35,526 nt of DNA from Magnetococcales bacterium (GCA_015233935.1 JADFXB010000030.1:1-35526); one strand, 5' to 3'. Positions 9,193 through 17,916 are shown, counted from the first letter of the stretch. A program made the numbers and translations. Notes: generated by a model not told the origin, from the letters alone.

Positions 9193-9957
9193 TCAACGCG
9201 CCAGCTTCGCCAAATCCTTACGCAACTCGGTCATTGCCCAGGTTTCCACAAAAGAAGCCCCTTTGGATGCCCAGTTTAAGGCCACCTCCGCTGTGGTAAC
9301 ATCATAAAGAACCCATTGCCAAGGGCCAGACCACAACCTCTGAAGGGACTCGGGGATGGTTCGCCAGTCGGTGAATAAATATTCAGGGGCAAGAGCCAGG
9401 GCCAGAGCTTGTTGATCGGTTTGCCAATCTTCAAATACCCAGCCAATGGCATTGGGCCAACCCTTCTTGCGGGCGTAAGTCAGACACTCCTGGTTAAACG
9501 AAATTAAAATACAAGAGTTGCCCAAAGGTTCCACGATGGGGATCACCGTATCCATCACCGTGGCTATCCCAAACCTTTGCAAACTTTCCTCCTTGATCTC
9601 CACAAACACCCGAATAGGTGGCATGCCAGCCAAAATATTGACGGCTGATTGCAGGGTAGGGAGACGATCCCGGAAAAACAGGTCGCCAAATCGTTTGGAT
9701 TCCCCAATGGCCAAACCCTGCAATTCTGACCAGGGGGTGTCCATTACCAGTCCCTGTTTATCTGAAGTGCGGTGCAAATCTGCATCATGCAATAAGACCG
9801 GTACCAGATCGGAGGTGAGTTGGACATCAAATTCCACACCCGTACCGCCCGCCTCAATGGCAGCTACCAGGCCGGAAATACTGTTTTCTGGATAGTGTTG
9901 GGGATATCCCCGATGTCCGATCAATCCAAGTCGGACACCATGTCGCATCTTGCTCAT
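9193..9957 (-). CDS. Glycerophosphodiester phosphodiesterase (cytoplasmic GDPD)
   Basis: This GDPD-fold TIM-barrel enzyme hydrolyses glycerophosphodiesters to sn-glycerol 3-phosphate and an alcohol. GLIGHRGYPQHYPENS near the N-terminus gives the first catalytic histidine and the substrate arginine. EFDVQLTSD and VLLHDADLHRTS give the metal-binding acids and the second histidine. No signal peptide is present, so it resembles cytoplasmic UgpQ rather than secreted GlpQ. I chose the ATG at 9957 (254 residues, MSKMRHGVRLG) because AGGAG lies 5 bases upstream on the minus strand (9963-9967). A longer frame to 9987 lacks that support. It is convergent with the nucleotidyltransferase gene and divergent from the thioredoxin-fold gene. 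No glycerol-3-phosphate transporter is nearby. Confidence 0.9.
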   Translation of the reverse strand: MSKMRHGVRLGLIGHRGYPQHYPENSISGLVAAIEAGGTGVEFDVQLTSDLVPVLLHDADLHRTSDKQGLVMDTPWSELQGLAIGESKRFGDLFFRDRLPTLQSAVNILAGMPPIRVFVEIKEESLQRFGIATVMDTVIPIVEPLGNSCILISFNQECLTYARKKGWPNAIGWVFEDWQTDQQALALALAPEYLFTDWRTIPESLQRLWSGPWQWVLYDVTTAEVALNWASKGASFVETWAMTELRKDLAKLAR

Positions 9958-10119
9958 CTTAACTCCTGATTTCCTTCCGTGGGTCAATCTTTAATTCTGG
10001 TCTCTATTGGACCATTTTATTTTGTATTATTTTGAAGGCATGAAAATTGCTTTCATTGCGAACGATGAAGGAAAAATTTTGTCCAACCCTATAAGTAAAC
10101 AACGGCAGAGGATGCTCTT

Positions 10120-10683
10120 ATGGTCTTGTTGCATACCCCTCCTGGAGAACTAGGCTCCCCGGCGGCAGATTTTGCCCTGCCAGGAGTGAGCGGCTCCATC
10201 CATACCCTGGCTGATTATCAACAGGCCCCCGCGATGGTGGTGGTCTTCTGGTGCAACCATTGCCCTTACGTGCAAGCCTTGGAACAACGGGTGATCGATT
10301 TGGCCAAAGAAATGAACACCCTTGGCGTCCGTTTCATTGCCGTCAGTAGCAATGACACCAAAAGTTACCCGGAAGATTCCTTCCCCAATATGAAAAAACG
10401 GGCCAAAGAAAAAAAATATACCTTCGACTATCTGTTCGATGAAAAACAAACCATGGCCAGGGCCTACGGGGCCGTCTGTACACCCGACTTTTTCGTGTAC
10501 GACCAGGAGCGGAAACTCCGCTATCGGGGCCGCTTGGATGACAGTCCCCGCAACCCAGCCGGTGTGCGCAAACAAGAATTGAAAGAAGCCATCCTGGCTG
10601 TTTTGAATGGTCGTCCTGTTCCCACGCCGCAAAACCCTTCCATGGGTTGCAGCCTCAAATGGCTGGGGGAACCAAAAAACTGA
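10120..10683 (+). CDS. Thioredoxin-fold (AhpC/TSA-like) protein with CNHC motif
   Basis: This 187-residue redoxin-fold protein has VVVFWCNHCPYVQALEQR near residues 43-60, giving a CxxC redox pair. SNDTKSYPEDSFPNM and the cis-proline segment CTPDFFVYD follow. This is the compact 'thioredoxin family protein' type common in many bacteria, probably a thiol-disulfide or peroxide reductase. No signal peptide or lipobox is seen, so a cytoplasmic location is inferred. Its physiological partner is unknown. The ATG at 10120 is preceded by GCAGAGGA, a plausible ribosome site. The stop codon is only 9 bases from the convergent purB stop, leaving no room for a conventional terminator between them. Confidence 0.88.
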   Translation: MVLLHTPPGELGSPAADFALPGVSGSIHTLADYQQAPAMVVVFWCNHCPYVQALEQRVIDLAKEMNTLGVRFIAVSSNDTKSYPEDSFPNMKKRAKEKKYTFDYLFDEKQTMARAYGAVCTPDFFVYDQERKLRYRGRLDDSPRNPAGVRKQELKEAILAVLNGRPVPTPQNPSMGCSLKWLGEPKN

Positions 10684-10692
10684 CTTGTCGCC

Positions 10693-12063
10693 CTATTTTT
10701 GAATCTGGCGGGTCAAATGATCCGCCAGTCCTGTATAATCCCCAGGACGCATGGCCATCAGTTGACCGATCACCTCCGGTGGTAACGGCAGGCTTTCAAT
10801 AAACTGCTGAAGGGTGTGCTGGGTAATCTGCTGACCACGGGTGAGGGCCTTTAACTTTTCATAGGGTTCCGGCACATTGTAACGCCGCATCACCGTTTGT
10901 ACCGCTTCCGCCAATATTTCCCAGGTATGATCCAAATCCTGGGCCAACTTGTGGGTGTCCACCTCCAATTTGCCCAATCCCACCATGGCCGAATGATAGG
11001 CCAATAAGCTGTACCCGTAAGCAACGCCAATGTTGCGCTGTACCGTAGAGTCAGAAAGATCCCGTTGCAACCGGGAAACCGGCAGTTTTTCGGCCAAATG
11101 TCCCAACAAGGCGTTGGCGACCCCCAGATTGCCTTCCGCATTCTCAAAATCAATGGGATTGACCTTATGGGGCATGGTGGAGGAGCCTACCTCCCCCTCC
11201 TTGGTCTTCTGACGAAAATAGCCGATGGAAATATAGCTCCACAGATCCCGACAAAGATCCAACAGAACGGTATTAAAACGCATCAAGACATGAAACATTT
11301 CCGCCATGCCATCATGGGGTTCAATTTGGGTGGTTAAAGGCTGCCAGGTCAATCCCAAATCTTCCACGACCCGACGGGAAAGGGATGGCCAATCCACCAA
11401 AGGATAGCTTACCACATGGGCGTTAAAATTACCCGTCGCCCCGTTGATTTTGCCGTAAATGGGAACGTGACGGAAGGTCTCCAACTGTCGGTCCAGTCGC
11501 GCCACCACGTTGGCCAACTCCTTGCCCAGGGTGGTGGGTGTGGCCGCCTGACCATGGGTGCGGGCCAGCATGGGAACTTGACTCAAGGAGAGAGCCAGTT
11601 CAGCCAGCTTTTGCCGTAAGCCGGTCATCACGGGTAACATCACCTCAACTTTGGCCTGACGCATCATCAAGCCATAGGAAAGGTTATTGATATCCTCGGA
11701 AGTGCAGGCAAAATGAATAAACTCCCGCAAGGAGGCAAGAGAGGTGTCAGCCAGTTTTTCCTTGAGGAAATATTCCACCGCTTTCACATCATGGTTGGTC
11801 TTGCGCTCAATCTCCTTGACCCGCCAACCGTCCGCCTCACTGAATTGGGCCAAGATATCCTGTAAAATTCCCCGTTCTTCCATGGTGAGGGCGCGTACCT
11901 CCGGGATGGCCTTCTCATCCGACAAGGCTTGCAACCATTGGATCTCCACCTGCAAACGGCAGCGTATGAGACCAAATTCTGAAAATACAGGTCTTAACGC
12001 ACTCGTTTTGCCAGCATAACGACCATCCAGGGGAGAAAGGGCTGTAAGAGGGTTTAATTCCAT
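10693..12063 (-). CDS. purB: Adenylosuccinate lyase
   Basis: PurB cleaves adenylosuccinate to AMP plus fumarate and SAICAR to AICAR plus fumarate in purine synthesis. The 456 residues equal the E. coli enzyme length. MELNPLTALSPLDGRYAGKT is the typical PurB N-terminus and sets the start at 12063. The open frame continues upstream to 12705, but only as antisense of gyrA. LARTHGQAATPTTLGKE holds the catalytic histidine region, and GSSTMPHKVNP (residues ~293-303, with the mobile-loop serine) is the fumarase/aspartase superfamily signature. No strong Shine-Dalgarno precedes the ATG. A candidate promoter lies ~50 bases upstream. It is divergent from gyrA across 246 bases. Confidence 0.96.
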   Translation of the reverse strand: MELNPLTALSPLDGRYAGKTSALRPVFSEFGLIRCRLQVEIQWLQALSDEKAIPEVRALTMEERGILQDILAQFSEADGWRVKEIERKTNHDVKAVEYFLKEKLADTSLASLREFIHFACTSEDINNLSYGLMMRQAKVEVMLPVMTGLRQKLAELALSLSQVPMLARTHGQAATPTTLGKELANVVARLDRQLETFRHVPIYGKINGATGNFNAHVVSYPLVDWPSLSRRVVEDLGLTWQPLTTQIEPHDGMAEMFHVLMRFNTVLLDLCRDLWSYISIGYFRQKTKEGEVGSSTMPHKVNPIDFENAEGNLGVANALLGHLAEKLPVSRLQRDLSDSTVQRNIGVAYGYSLLAYHSAMVGLGKLEVDTHKLAQDLDHTWEILAEAVQTVMRRYNVPEPYEKLKALTRGQQITQHTLQQFIESLPLPPEVIGQLMAMRPGDYTGLADHLTRQIQK

Positions 12064-12112
12064 GGCGTTATCACATCGTTGCAAGAGGGATCCAAAACCG
12101 GGAAAGGGGTGA

Positions 12113-12141
12113 ATAGTAACGGATGGCGTTTGGCGACACAA
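12113..12141 (-). promoter_or_regulatory. Candidate sigma-70 promoter for purB
   Basis: On the minus strand TTGTGT (12136-12141) is followed after exactly 17 bases by TACTAT (12113-12118), 50 bases upstream of the purB ATG. The -35 box matches consensus at 3 of 6 and the -10 at 4 of 6 positions. No PurR-like operator was recognised. This is inference from position and spacing only. Confidence 0.4.
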
Positions 12142-12196
12142 CCCAAAGCGAAGGGTCATGGATCCCATTATCATCGATTTGTGGGGAGAAGGGGTG

Positions 12197-12223
12197 TTGC
12201 AATCCATGAGAAAGCTGTATACT
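12197..12223 (+). promoter_or_regulatory. Weak candidate promoter for the gyrA-serS-tRNA unit
   Basis: TTGCAA (12197-12202) and TATACT (12218-12223) are each close to consensus, but the spacer is only 15 bases. The 246-base purB-gyrA gap must contain promoters for both directions, and this is the best plus-strand candidate I can see. A seven-T run at 12264-12270 lies downstream within the leader, with no associated hairpin. Confidence 0.28.
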
Positions 12224-12309
12224 AAGTGGGTTTCCCAGCAGGTGGAGATCATGTGGCGTAACTTTTTTTCGGATTTATCATCCGTCAACCCGCACATTGA
12301 AAATGAGTC

Positions 12310-15015
12310 ATGACCAATCCCATAGGCAATCGGATCCCAGTCAATATTGAAGACGAAATGCAACGCTCCTACCTGGATTACGCCATGAGCGTGATCGTGG
12401 GACGGGCACTTCCCGATGTTCGGGATGGACTCAAGCCGGTCCACCGACGGGTGCTCTTCGCCATGTCGGAAATGGGCAACGATTGGAACAAACCCTATAA
12501 AAAATCCGCCAGGGTGGTGGGTGATGTCATCGGTAAATATCATCCCCATGGCGATGTGGCGGTGTACGATACCATCGTGCGCATGGCACAGGATTTTTCC
12601 CTGCGCTATATGCTGGTGGATGGCCAGGGCAACTTTGGTTCGGTGGATGGAGATGCCCCGGCAGCCATGCGGTACACCGAAGTTCGCATGGCCCGCTTGG
12701 CCCACGAACTGTTGGCCGATCTGGAAAAGGAGACCGTGGATTTTGGTCCCAACTATGACGGCTCCTTGACCGAACCCCTCATCCTGCCCAGTCGGTTCCC
12801 CAACTTATTGGTCAACGGCTCCTCCGGCATTGCCGTGGGCATGGCCACCAATATTCCTCCCCATAATCTGGTTGAAGTGATCAATGCCACCTGTGCACTG
12901 ATCGACAATAGTGAACTGACCATTCGGGAGTTGATGCAATACGTCACCGGTCCCGATTTTCCCACCGGCGGTTCCATTCATGGACGTGGCGGTATTATCA
13001 GTGCCTACGAAACCGGACGTGGCATTGTGGTGGTGCGGGCCAAAACCCATACCGAAACCGTGCGGGAGGGCCGGGAAGCCATCATCGTGGATGAACTGCC
13101 CTATCAGGTGAACAAAGCCCGCCTGGTGGAGCGCATCGCTGATTTGGTGCGCGAGAAAAAAGTGCTGGGAATTGCCGACCTGCGGGATGAATCGGACCGG
13201 GAAGGCATGCGCATTGTGGTTGAGGTAAAACGGGACGCCAACGCCGATGTGGTCCTCAATCAACTTTTAAAACACACCCCCATGCAGAGCACCTTCGGGG
13301 TCAATATGCTGGCCCTGGTGGGTGGACAACCGGTCCTTTGCGACCTGAAAAAGGTGTTGAGCGAATTCATTCGTCATCGGCGGGAGGTGGTTACCCGTCG
13401 TACCCTGTTTGAATTGCGCAAGGCCCAGGCCCGTGCCCATATTTTGGAAGGTTTGGCAGTTGCCCTGGCCAATATTGACCGCATCATCGAATTGATTCGC
13501 CAAGCCTCCGACCCTGCCGAGGCCAAAGGCAGCCTGATGAACGAATTGTGGCAGCGTGGCCCGGTGGAAGCCATGCTGGTACGTGCCCTGGGTGAAGGGG
13601 AGATGGCCTCTCCCCAATTTGTGGATGGTGGTTATCGATTGTCCGCCGAACAGGCCCAAGCCATCCTGGATATGCGTTTGCATCGCTTGACCGGCTTGGA
13701 ACAGGATAAAATTCACGATGAATTTCAGGCTGTTCTGGCCGAAATCGCCCGTTTGCGGGAGATCCTGGATTCGGATAGCGTGTTGATGGGGTTGATCAAG
13801 GCAGAACTCATCGCCGTGCGAGATTCGTTTGGCGATGCCCGCCGCACGGAAATTATGGAAGACAGTGCCGACTTTTCCATCGCCGATTTGATCGACGAAG
13901 AAGAGATGGTGGTTACCGTCAGTCACGCCGGTTACATCAAGAGACAGCCTTCCGAAGACTATCGGGCACAACGGCGAGGTGGTAAGGGCAAGAGTGCCAC
14001 TGGTATTCGGGAAGAGGATTTCATCGAGCAGCTTTTTGCCGCCTCCAGTCACGACACCATCCTGTGTTTTACCGACCAGGGGCGGGTCTTCCGGCTCAAG
14101 GTTTATGAAATTCCCCAAGGCAGTCGGGTATCCAAGGGCAAGGCGTTAATCAATTTATTGCCCCTCAACCCGGAAGAAAAAGTCCGGCAATTGCTGGTGG
14201 CTCCCAAACGCATGGATGAATGGAATCGTTGGGATCTGCTCTTTGCCACCAGTCGGGGGTTGATCAAACGGACCATCCTGTCAGCCTATAACAATATTCG
14301 GGTGACCGGTATTCGTGCCATCAACCTATTGGAAGGGGATGACCTGATCGGGGTGGCCTTGTTGCCCGCGCCGGTGGCGGAAGAGGTGGATGAAGAGGGT
14401 GAACCCATTGAATCTGCCAGTGAAGAGCCGGTGGTGGAAGAGGAGGGGGGCGAAGATGAAGAAGAGGGAAGCCGGGAACCCGGTCCCATTCTGCTCTTTT
14501 CCAGAAGTGGCAAGGCGGTTCGTTTCCATTCATCCCGGGTTCGGCGGGCAGGACGGGTTTCCCAGGGGGTCCGGGGCATGAAGTTGAAAGAGGACGATCG
14601 GGTGATCGCCCTCACGGTTCTGGAACCGGCCTGTGAAGTTTTGAGCATTACCGAAAAAGGCTATGGCAAACGCACGCCAGAAAATCTCTTCCCCACCAAG
14701 GGCAGGGGAACCCAGGGGGTCATCGGCATGATTGCCAGTCCCCGCAATGGTCCGGTGGTGGGTGTGCTGGCGGTGACCAAGGGCCACCAGATTATGTTGA
14801 TCACCGACCAGGGAACGGTGTTGCGCACCACGGTGGATTCCATACGCTCCAGCGGACGCAACGCCCAGGGGGTGACGGTAATTCATGTTTCCGGTAGCGA
14901 ACGGGTGACTTCGGTGGCCCGTTTGGCAGAGTCGGAAGAGGAAAGTGAATCGGTGGACGATTTGGAAGCGGATGAACTGGATGCCACCCCGCTGGAAGGC
15001 GATGAGGGAGAGTGA
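12310..15015 (+). CDS. gyrA: DNA gyrase subunit A
   Basis: This is the 901-residue breakage-reunion subunit of gyrase. The N-terminal block [20 protein letters not shown] is diagnostic, and the catalytic tyrosine is Tyr122 in [10 protein letters not shown]. The CTD contains QRRGGKG (the GyrA box), which separates it from ParC. In the quinolone-determining region [10 protein letters not shown], residue 83 is Val instead of the usual Ser, while Asp87 is kept. An acidic insertion of ~29 residues (about 691-719) lies between CTD blades, and the C-terminal tail is also acidic. I chose ATG 12310 because [17 protein letters not shown] fits the family; the ribosome site is poor. serS starts 3 bases after the stop, so the two genes are surely co-transcribed. 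Confidence 0.98.
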   Translation: MTNPIGNRIPVNIEDEMQRSYLDYAMSVIVGRALPDVRDGLKPVHRRVLFAMSEMGNDWNKPYKKSARVVGDVIGKYHPHGDVAVYDTIVRMAQDFSLRYMLVDGQGNFGSVDGDAPAAMRYTEVRMARLAHELLADLEKETVDFGPNYDGSLTEPLILPSRFPNLLVNGSSGIAVGMATNIPPHNLVEVINATCALIDNSELTIRELMQYVTGPDFPTGGSIHGRGGIISAYETGRGIVVVRAKTHTETVREGREAIIVDELPYQVNKARLVERIADLVREKKVLGIADLRDESDREGMRIVVEVKRDANADVVLNQLLKHTPMQSTFGVNMLALVGGQPVLCDLKKVLSEFIRHRREVVTRRTLFELRKAQARAHILEGLAVALANIDRIIELIRQASDPAEAKGSLMNELWQRGPVEAMLVRALGEGEMASPQFVDGGYRLSAEQAQAILDMRLHRLTGLEQDKIHDEFQAVLAEIARLREILDSDSVLMGLIKAELIAVRDSFGDARRTEIMEDSADFSIADLIDEEEMVVTVSHAGYIKRQPSEDYRAQRRGGKGKSATGIREEDFIEQLFAASSHDTILCFTDQGRVFRLKVYEIPQGSRVSKGKALINLLPLNPEEKVRQLLVAPKRMDEWNRWDLLFATSRGLIKRTILSAYNNIRVTGIRAINLLEGDDLIGVALLPAPVAEEVDEEGEPIESASEEPVVEEEGGEDEEEGSREPGPILLFSRSGKAVRFHSSRVRRAGRVSQGVRGMKLKEDDRVIALTVLEPACEVLSITEKGYGKRTPENLFPTKGRGTQGVIGMIASPRNGPVVGVLAVTKGHQIMLITDQGTVLRTTVDSIRSSGRNAQGVTVIHVSGSERVTSVARLAESEEESESVDDLEADELDATPLEGDEGE

Positions 15016-15018
15016 CAG

Positions 15019-16311
15019 GTGTTGGATATTCGATTGATCAGAAGTCGTCCCGAATGGGTGGAAGAGCGTTTGGCCAGCCGGGGCAAAGGCCATAGTCTGA
15101 CCGCATTTCGTGAACTGGAATCTCGCAAGCGGTCGGTGCAAACCGAGACCGAAGGGTTGCAGGCACGGCGTAATGCCATGTCCAAAGAGATTGGTCAACG
15201 AAAAGGTCGTGGTGAGGAGACCGATTCTTTATTGTCAGAAATGGCGGGAATCGGTCCGCGCCTGAAAGAGTTGGAAGGCCAGTTGCGGGAGCTGGAGGAG
15301 GAGGTCAACCGTTTATTGGCGGAACTGCCCAACCTGCCCCATGAAAGCGTGCCGGTGGGAGAGGACGAAAACAGCAATATTGAGATCCACCGGTGGCCGC
15401 CGGGTGGGGATCCTGCCCCCTTGCCCTTTGCCGCCCGCGCCCATTGGGATGTGGGGGAGGCGTTGGGTATTCTGGACTTTCAGAGTGCTGCCCGCATTGC
15501 CGGTGCCCGGTTCAGTGTATTGCGGGGTGCGGGTGCCCGTCTTTCCAGGGCGTTGATCAACTTTATGCTGGACTTGCACACTACCGAGCATGGTTATACC
15601 GAGGTGTTGCCGCCTTTCCTGGTCAACGGGGATGCCCTGTTTGGTACCGGTCAACTGCCCAAGTTTGAGGAGGAGTTGTTTAAAACCCGTGACGACGCCT
15701 ATTACCTGATTCCCACGGCGGAAGTTCCGGTGACCAACTTGGTGCGGGAGAGTATTCTGGAGGAGTCTGCCTTACCCATGAAGATGGTTGCCTGGACCGC
15801 CTGTTTTCGGCGGGAGGCGGGATCTTCCGGCAAGGATACCCGTGGTTTGATTCGTCAGCATCAGTTTGACAAGGTGGAATTGGTGCATATCACCCGTCCC
15901 CAGGACAGCTACCAGGCTTTGGAAGAGTTGACCAGCCATGCAGAAGAGGTACTCAGACGGTTGGAATTGCCCTTCCGGCGAATTGTGTTGTGTACAGGCG
16001 ACATGGGTTTTGGTTCCACCAAGACCTATGATCTGGAGGTTTGGTTGCCAGGACAGGGCAGGTATCGGGAGATCTCTTCCTGTTCCAATACGGAGGCATT
16101 TCAGGCGTTGCGCATGAAGGCTCGTTATCGGGACAGTGAGAGCGGCAAGAATTTTCCGGTGCACACTTTGAATGGTTCGGGCGTGGCGGTAGGGCGTACT
16201 TTGGTGGCCATCCTGGAAAACTTTCAGCAGGCGGATGGCAGCGTGGTAATCCCCGACGCCCTGCGTCCCTTCATGAATGGCCTTGCAGTGATTGGTGGAA
16301 ACAAGTCATAA
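15019..16311 (+). CDS. serS: Seryl-tRNA synthetase
   Basis: This class II synthetase of 430 residues (same length as E. coli SerS) charges tRNA-Ser and tRNA-Sec. The N-terminal ~110 residues form the long antiparallel coiled-coil arm that reads the long variable arm of tRNA-Ser. Motif 2 is FRREAGSSGKDTRGLIRQHQ from residue 263. Motif 3 is GSGVAVGRTLVAILENFQ near the C-terminus. The start is GTG at 15019, with GAGGGAG at 15004-15010 inside the end of gyrA as ribosome site. Three bases separate it from gyrA. A tRNA-Ser gene begins 14 bases after its TAA with no terminator between, so enzyme mRNA and cognate tRNA probably share a transcript. Confidence 0.98.
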   Translation: MLDIRLIRSRPEWVEERLASRGKGHSLTAFRELESRKRSVQTETEGLQARRNAMSKEIGQRKGRGEETDSLLSEMAGIGPRLKELEGQLRELEEEVNRLLAELPNLPHESVPVGEDENSNIEIHRWPPGGDPAPLPFAARAHWDVGEALGILDFQSAARIAGARFSVLRGAGARLSRALINFMLDLHTTEHGYTEVLPPFLVNGDALFGTGQLPKFEEELFKTRDDAYYLIPTAEVPVTNLVRESILEESALPMKMVAWTACFRREAGSSGKDTRGLIRQHQFDKVELVHITRPQDSYQALEELTSHAEEVLRRLELPFRRIVLCTGDMGFGSTKTYDLEVWLPGQGRYREISSCSNTEAFQALRMKARYRDSESGKNFPVHTLNGSGVAVGRTLVAILENFQQADGSVVIPDALRPFMNGLAVIGGNKS

Positions 16312-16325
16312 TCGCTGCCAGATGC

Positions 16326-16413
16326 GGGTGGGTTGCTGAGCGGTTTAAGGCAACGGTCTTGAAAATCGTCGAACCGAAAGGTTCCGTGGGTTCGAATCCC
16401 ACCCCACCCGCCA
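16326..16413 (+). tRNA. tRNA-Ser (anticodon UGA)
   Basis: The acceptor stem is GGGTGGG (16326-16332) with CCCACCC (16403-16409), discriminator G16410 and an encoded CCA (16411-16413). The anticodon stem is ACGGT/ATCGT (16353-16357, 16365-16369) with loop CTTGAAA, giving anticodon TGA at 16360-16362. The long variable arm GAACC-GAAA-GGTTC is typical of tRNA-Ser. The T arm is GTGGG-TTCGAAT-CCCAC (16386-16402). It lies 14 bases downstream of serS on the same strand and before a clear terminator. Confidence 0.97.
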
Positions 16414-16446
16414 ATTCAGCATCCAGGGAAGTATCATTAAGTCCAT

Positions 16447-16482
16447 AAAGCCCGCGCCAATATAAGGTTTGCGGGCTTTTTT
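16447..16482 (+). terminator. Rho-independent terminator after tRNA-Ser
   Basis: AAAGCCCGC (16447-16455) pairs perfectly with GCGGGCTTT (16471-16479) across a 15-base loop, and the T tract runs to 16482. It closes the gyrA-serS-tRNA-Ser unit. No other terminator is visible between gyrA and this point. Confidence 0.88.
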
Positions 16483-17077
16483 GTCCGGGCAAAATGTGTT
16501 GGGGGAGAATCATGGGGGCAACATATTGGTGCCATCATCACGACCGAGAAGTTGGATGTGCGACTCTGTAATCCGCAAGCCACTATGACTTTGGTTAAAT
16601 GTGAATAGAATAAACCATTTCCAATGGATGGAATAATTCCTCTGTCGATTGCCTTGCCTCTTCTTCTGGAAATGGAAATTCCGAAATGGAGATGGCCGCA
16701 GGTCGACGAGACGTGGGAAACCATGTGTGACTATTTCCTTGGTTCTCCACACGGCAGCCGATCATTGCTCTTTGTCAGCCAAGAGACCGGGCAAGCAGTG
16801 AAAAAAATATGGGAGGCACTGCTTCACATCACAATGACGACTCACTTTTACTGCCAGTTTTGTATGGTATATGTGACCGGCCTTTTGGCGGTTTTTTTGT
16901 TTTTGCCATTGGTCATGGAATCCTGTGCATTCTATGATTCTCTATTATATACTTTTAGTTTTATTTATGACTTGGATAAGAAGGTTTTGTGAAGGGGAAT
17001 CCAGTGGTTTTCCATGGTTGGGATGAAAGGTATTGGACGGGGGTGGTTGAATGTTATAGTGCGTTGGAGGATGATTT
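16483..17077. other. 595-base stretch without a convincing gene
   Basis: The longest plus frame (16624-16992, 122 codons) has no ribosome site, matches nothing I recognise, and is crossed by a terminator-like hairpin at 16876-16898. Minus-strand frames here look random. The second half is AT-rich. Given the truncated hsdR and IS remnant that follow, this is most simply decayed accessory DNA inserted downstream of the tRNA-Ser gene. A small RNA ending at the hairpin remains possible. Confidence 0.5.
16876..16898 (+). terminator. Orphan Rho-independent terminator
   Basis: ACC-G-GCC (16876-16882), loop TTTT, GGC-GGT (16887-16892) makes a 6-bp stem with one bulged G, running straight into a T7 tract (16892-16898). 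It sits about 400 bases after the tRNA-Ser terminator and ~180 before hsdR, with no recognised gene ending at it. Confidence 0.55.
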
Positions 17078-17464
17078 ATGAATATTGGTATGAATGAAGA
17101 AGAAACCAAGTATAATCTCATAGATCCCGTTCTGCGAGCCAAAGGTTATGACGATCCCCAGCGCATTAAAAGGGAAACTCCCACTCCTGTTGAGCCTATT
17201 GGCCCCAAAGGGAGACGCCGGAAAGGGGGCGGCCGCACCGATTATCTGCTGTGTGTGCAGGTTGGCGACATGCCCAAGCCTCTCCCAGTTGGGGTGATCG
17301 AAGCCAAAAGAGAAAACGCGGATCCACTCAAAGGAATGCAGCAAGCAAGAGGGTATGCCGATTGTAGACGCTTTGAAGTGAAATATGTATTTTCCACCAA
17401 TGGCCATTTTTATGGAGAGTTTGATTTATTTACCAATTTGCAAAGGGGGCCTTTTCTGAAATAG
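17078..17464 (+). pseudogene. Type I restriction enzyme R subunit, N-terminal fragment
   Basis: Only ~128 residues remain of a protein normally near 800-1,100 residues. They correspond to the HsdR N-terminal nuclease domain: YNLIDPVLRAKGYD at the start, GRTDYLLC (nuclease Asp), then VGVIEAKREN (the E-x-K of the PD-(D/E)xK site), and YADCRRFEVKYVFSTNGHFY. The ribosome site GGAGG at 17066-17070 is excellent for ATG 17078. The frame ends in TAG at 17462-17464, right where the IS481-type left repeat begins (17470), so insertion followed by deletion probably removed the motor domains. No hsdM or hsdS is nearby, so no working restriction system is encoded here. The fragment could still make a small nuclease-like protein. 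Confidence 0.75.
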
Positions 17465-17469
17465 GCTAT

Positions 17470-17858
17470 ACTTAATCTGACATTCACTGTTAAAGTTAGA
17501 ACACCAACTCTACTTGGCTGTTGAAGATATTGAACACTCCAGGACAAAAGCACGTTCACCACAAACAAAAGGTATATGCGAACGTTTTCACAAGACCACT
17601 CTGGATGAATTCTACAGCCTGGAGTTTCAACGAAAGCTGTTTACCAGCCTTGAGGAGCTTCAAACAGAATTGGATGCGTGGATAGATCTGTGCAACCGCG
17701 AAGGCTCACACTCTGGGAACTATTTTTACGGGAAAACTCCGATGCAAACCTTCCTGGATTCCAAAAAAAATTGCACAGGAAAAAAATCCTGGAACGATTT
17801 TACCAAACAGACAGAACCAAGGCCGTATGACCCAATTTTGTCAGATTAAGTCCTGACA
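17470..17858 (+). mobile_element. Internally deleted IS481-family insertion sequence remnant
   Basis: ACTTAATCTGACA at 17470-17482 is the exact reverse complement of TGTCAGATTAAGT at 17839-17851, giving a 13-bp terminal inverted repeat. The right end extends to 17858 (CCTGACA), while the left end has lost the matching outer ~7 bases. Between them lies only the C-terminal end of an IS481-type transposase. The ~390-base element therefore lacks most of its ~1-kb transposase gene and cannot move by itself, though it might be mobilised in trans if both ends were functional. Confidence 0.7.
17499..17849 (+). pseudogene. IS481-family transposase, C-terminal fragment
   Basis: The frame from about 17499 (EHQLYLAVEDIEH) to TAA 17849 encodes the last ~116 residues of an integrase-core transposase. 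HSRTKARSPQTKGICERFHK contains the catalytic glutamate region (the final E of DDE). TLDEFYSLEF and GKTPMQTFLDS are typical C-terminal blocks of this IS481 group. The first two catalytic aspartates and the N-terminal helix-turn-helix are missing. In-frame stop codons upstream (TGA 17478) rule out a full-length gene. The likely native start is gone; TTG 17514 is merely the first possible initiator. Confidence 0.8.
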
Positions 17859-17878
17859 AGTACATTGGAATCATACCA

Positions 17879-17915
17879 GGGGTCTGTGGGATTCGGGGGC
17901 AAGCCCCCGGACCCC
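17879..17915. repeat. G/C-rich hairpin repeat, copy 1
   Basis: GGGGTC (17879-17884) pairs with GACCCC (17910-17915), and inside it CGGGGG-CAAG-CCCCCG (17894-17909) forms a second stem. Read on the minus strand it ends CACAGACCCC, resembling the CCAGACCCCC core of the copies at 18009-18047 and 28940-28975. It lies just after the IS481 remnant. Confidence 0.5.
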
Positions 17916-17916
17916 C

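Noticed and set aside
12064-12705. N-terminal extension of purB of ~214 codons
   Set aside because: The extension is antisense to gyrA and its promoter region; purB homology starts at MELNPLTALS (12063) and gives the standard 456-residue length.
16624-16992. 122-codon plus-strand open frame
   Set aside because: No ribosome site, no recognisable family, and a terminator-like hairpin with T7 interrupts it.
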